From contig VXBM01000024.1 in NCBI GenBank assembly GCA_013400155.1, positions 1,248,507 to 1,312,506 of the forward strand: a DNA stretch of 64,000 nucleotides. The letters are read 5' to 3'. The notes under the pieces were generated by a model. It searched no databases and had not been told where the DNA came from. It was given only the letters and a program-made list of their open reading frames with translations. The first letter of the stretch is position 1, and every line of letters begins with the position of its first letter. Shown piece after piece: positions 62,601-64,000 of the stretch. Position numbers and translations under genes: made by a program. The stretch is from Helopsaltes ochotensis (lineage: Eukaryota; Chordata; Aves; Passeriformes; Locustellidae).

Positions 62601-64000
62601 CAAGGCTTTTCCCAGCAGTGTTGCACAACATACACAACCACAGATAAAATAACTAACAAATTCCCAAATGGAAGCAGCTTACTTGGGCCTAAGAACCTTT
62701 TTCATTTGCTCATGTAGTTGAGCACCTCCCTGCACAGCCTAAACTATACTGCTGTACTGACTCTTTTCCAGTCATACCATAGTTTATATTTGGAAGTGAT
62801 GGGTGGGTTGCCAGTGCAGTTACATCTGCAAGGCAAGAGTATTTTCATAATCCTAACCAGTGCAGGTGTGCTGGCCAAATTTGAGACTAATCTCTATGGT
62901 CTTTTGCATAACAGGGTCTTGTTTTCAGTTGGGGGTCTCAGACTCCATCCACTACTTGCAATTCAATAACTAAAAGCTAAATTTATATTGGTGCTACTTG
63001 CCTGAGCTCACTACCTCACCCACCCAGCATTTTCTCACTCCTTTCTCCAGTGCCTAATATTAGTTTGTCAAAAATGCTCTGCTAGGAGCCAAGGGCAGAA
63101 CATCCTCACCTCCCAGTCCCAGAAAATCCTCCATGATTTTCAAGGAAAGCTACCTGGAAGCTGCAGATCAGAAAGGGCTGGATGGCATCCCTGCCAAGAA
63201 GTTTGAGGTACAGAAAGGCAAGGCAGAGCACTAGGGCGCCTTCAGCCTGACTTCCCAGAAGATGGGTCGGTGGCAGGCCAGCACAGCTCCAAGAAGGGCA
63301 CTTCCATGAGCATGGCTGTCAGGGCAGAGCAGGATGCACAGCCCCTTTCCTGGTGTGTGCCATGGATGGCTTATCACCCTGGGAGGCTGCCAGCCAGAAG
63401 CTGTAGATACTGCTGGCCTGACCACAATCTTCCTCTCCCCCATCCCACATCTCTCCCCATATTTCATACGGGGGCTGAGGGTACACAACAAACTCGCAAG
63501 TTCTGTGAGGACTTTTTTGCAGGCAGAGGCAAAAATCACTTTCCCCACTTACAAACCTTTAAGGTGGAAATAAACCTTTCTAGGTGTCCTAGGGTGAGTC
63601 CTAGGCCAGGAGTTCTTCCCATTAGAAAGATGAGCAGCATACAAAAAAAATATAGAAAGCACTGAAATCATACATGAAGGTCTTACAGGACCCATTAACA
63701 AGAAATTTTAGGAGTTCCTATGACATCAACATCCCTCCCACAAAGCCAAAAAAGCCTGTATGTTTTTTCTCCCAGAATCTTCGTGTGACATATGCTCCTC
63801 TTTGAATTCACTTACCACCACCTTCTAGGAATCAACCTTCACATATTTGGACAGCCAAATATTTACAAAGCGGCCTGAAGTAGCCTGCTTGATACTGAGT
63901 GCCATTAGGACATGCTGAAGACCAAGAGCACCAAAAGAAAAAAAAAATCAATTCTCTTTTACAGCAAAGATGCTTATTTTAAAAGTAATAATAATAATAA

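Larger units (their letters stand above)
35148..64000 (-). other. E2F3: presumed E2F3 intron 1 (continues beyond window)
   Basis: There are 28.9 kb upstream of exon 2 with no recognisable exon. I searched the minus strand for the E2F3a start (MRKGIQPALEQYL-like) and the short E2F3b start (MPLQQQ-like) and found neither. No E2F3-size CpG island is present. The stretch holds CR1 fragments at 46985-47710, 56176-56410 and 56433-56660, a perfect hairpin (35675-35700), an assembly N (38311), an A19 run (55012-55030) and a CpG-richer patch (55440-55620). Otherwise it has only chance open frames. Confidence 0.65.

Noticed and set aside
1..64000. tRNA, rRNA, CRISPR, bacterial operon signals or endogenous retroviruses
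   Set aside because: I saw no A/B-box tRNA pattern, no direct-repeat arrays, and no gag/pol/env-like frames. All recognisable mobile DNA is CR1.

Overview
This window looks like an amniote nuclear genome, most probably a bird. It carries many CR1 LINE fragments, small introns, a GC-rich CpG-island promoter with an assembly gap, and two vertebrate genes in the neighbour order known for human 6p22.3 (E2F3 beside CDKAL1). A turtle or crocodilian is not excluded, because CR1 is also common there. There are no prokaryotic features. Both genes lie on the minus strand, so transcription runs right to left.

Layout: (1) About 1-19,520 is the 5' part of CDKAL1, the tRNA methylthiotransferase that makes the ms2t6A37 modification. 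It comprises a CpG-island promoter (about 19,030-19,520, containing a 67-base gap), a predicted 38-nt noncoding exon (17,653-17,690), the ATG exon (15,899-16,065) and the next coding exon (12,878-12,990). The large intron that follows fills 1-12,877; I found no further CDKAL1 exon there. (2) About 19,520-23,700 is a short intergenic segment. (3) About 23,700-35,147 is the 3' part of E2F3: a 2-kb 3'UTR and six coding exons. These encode everything from the cyclin A-binding segment through the DNA-binding, dimerization/marked-box and pocket-binding domains (335 residues plus stop). The intron between the fourth and fifth of the gene's seven coding exons is an AT-AC intron with textbook U12-type 5' splice-site and branch-point sequences. 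(4) 35,148-64,000 has no exon I can identify and is most simply E2F3 intron 1, with the E2F3a/E2F3b first exons lying beyond the right edge.

Mobile elements are CR1 fragments in both orientations, some still showing the C-terminal or reverse-transcriptase coding frame of CR1 ORF2. I saw no convincing tRNA, rRNA, CRISPR, DNA transposon or endogenous retrovirus. Almost all short open reading frames in the window are chance frames in introns.

The observations most worth a second look are the U12 AT-AC intron, an orphan CpG-rich patch with splice-donor-like sites inside the CDKAL1 intron (5,095-5,310) next to a pure A73 tract, a dense palindrome plus CTCF-like motif at 190-265, and a cluster of miR-34/miR-200a/miR-17-type seed matches in the E2F3 3'UTR. 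I did not find a new multi-gene system here.
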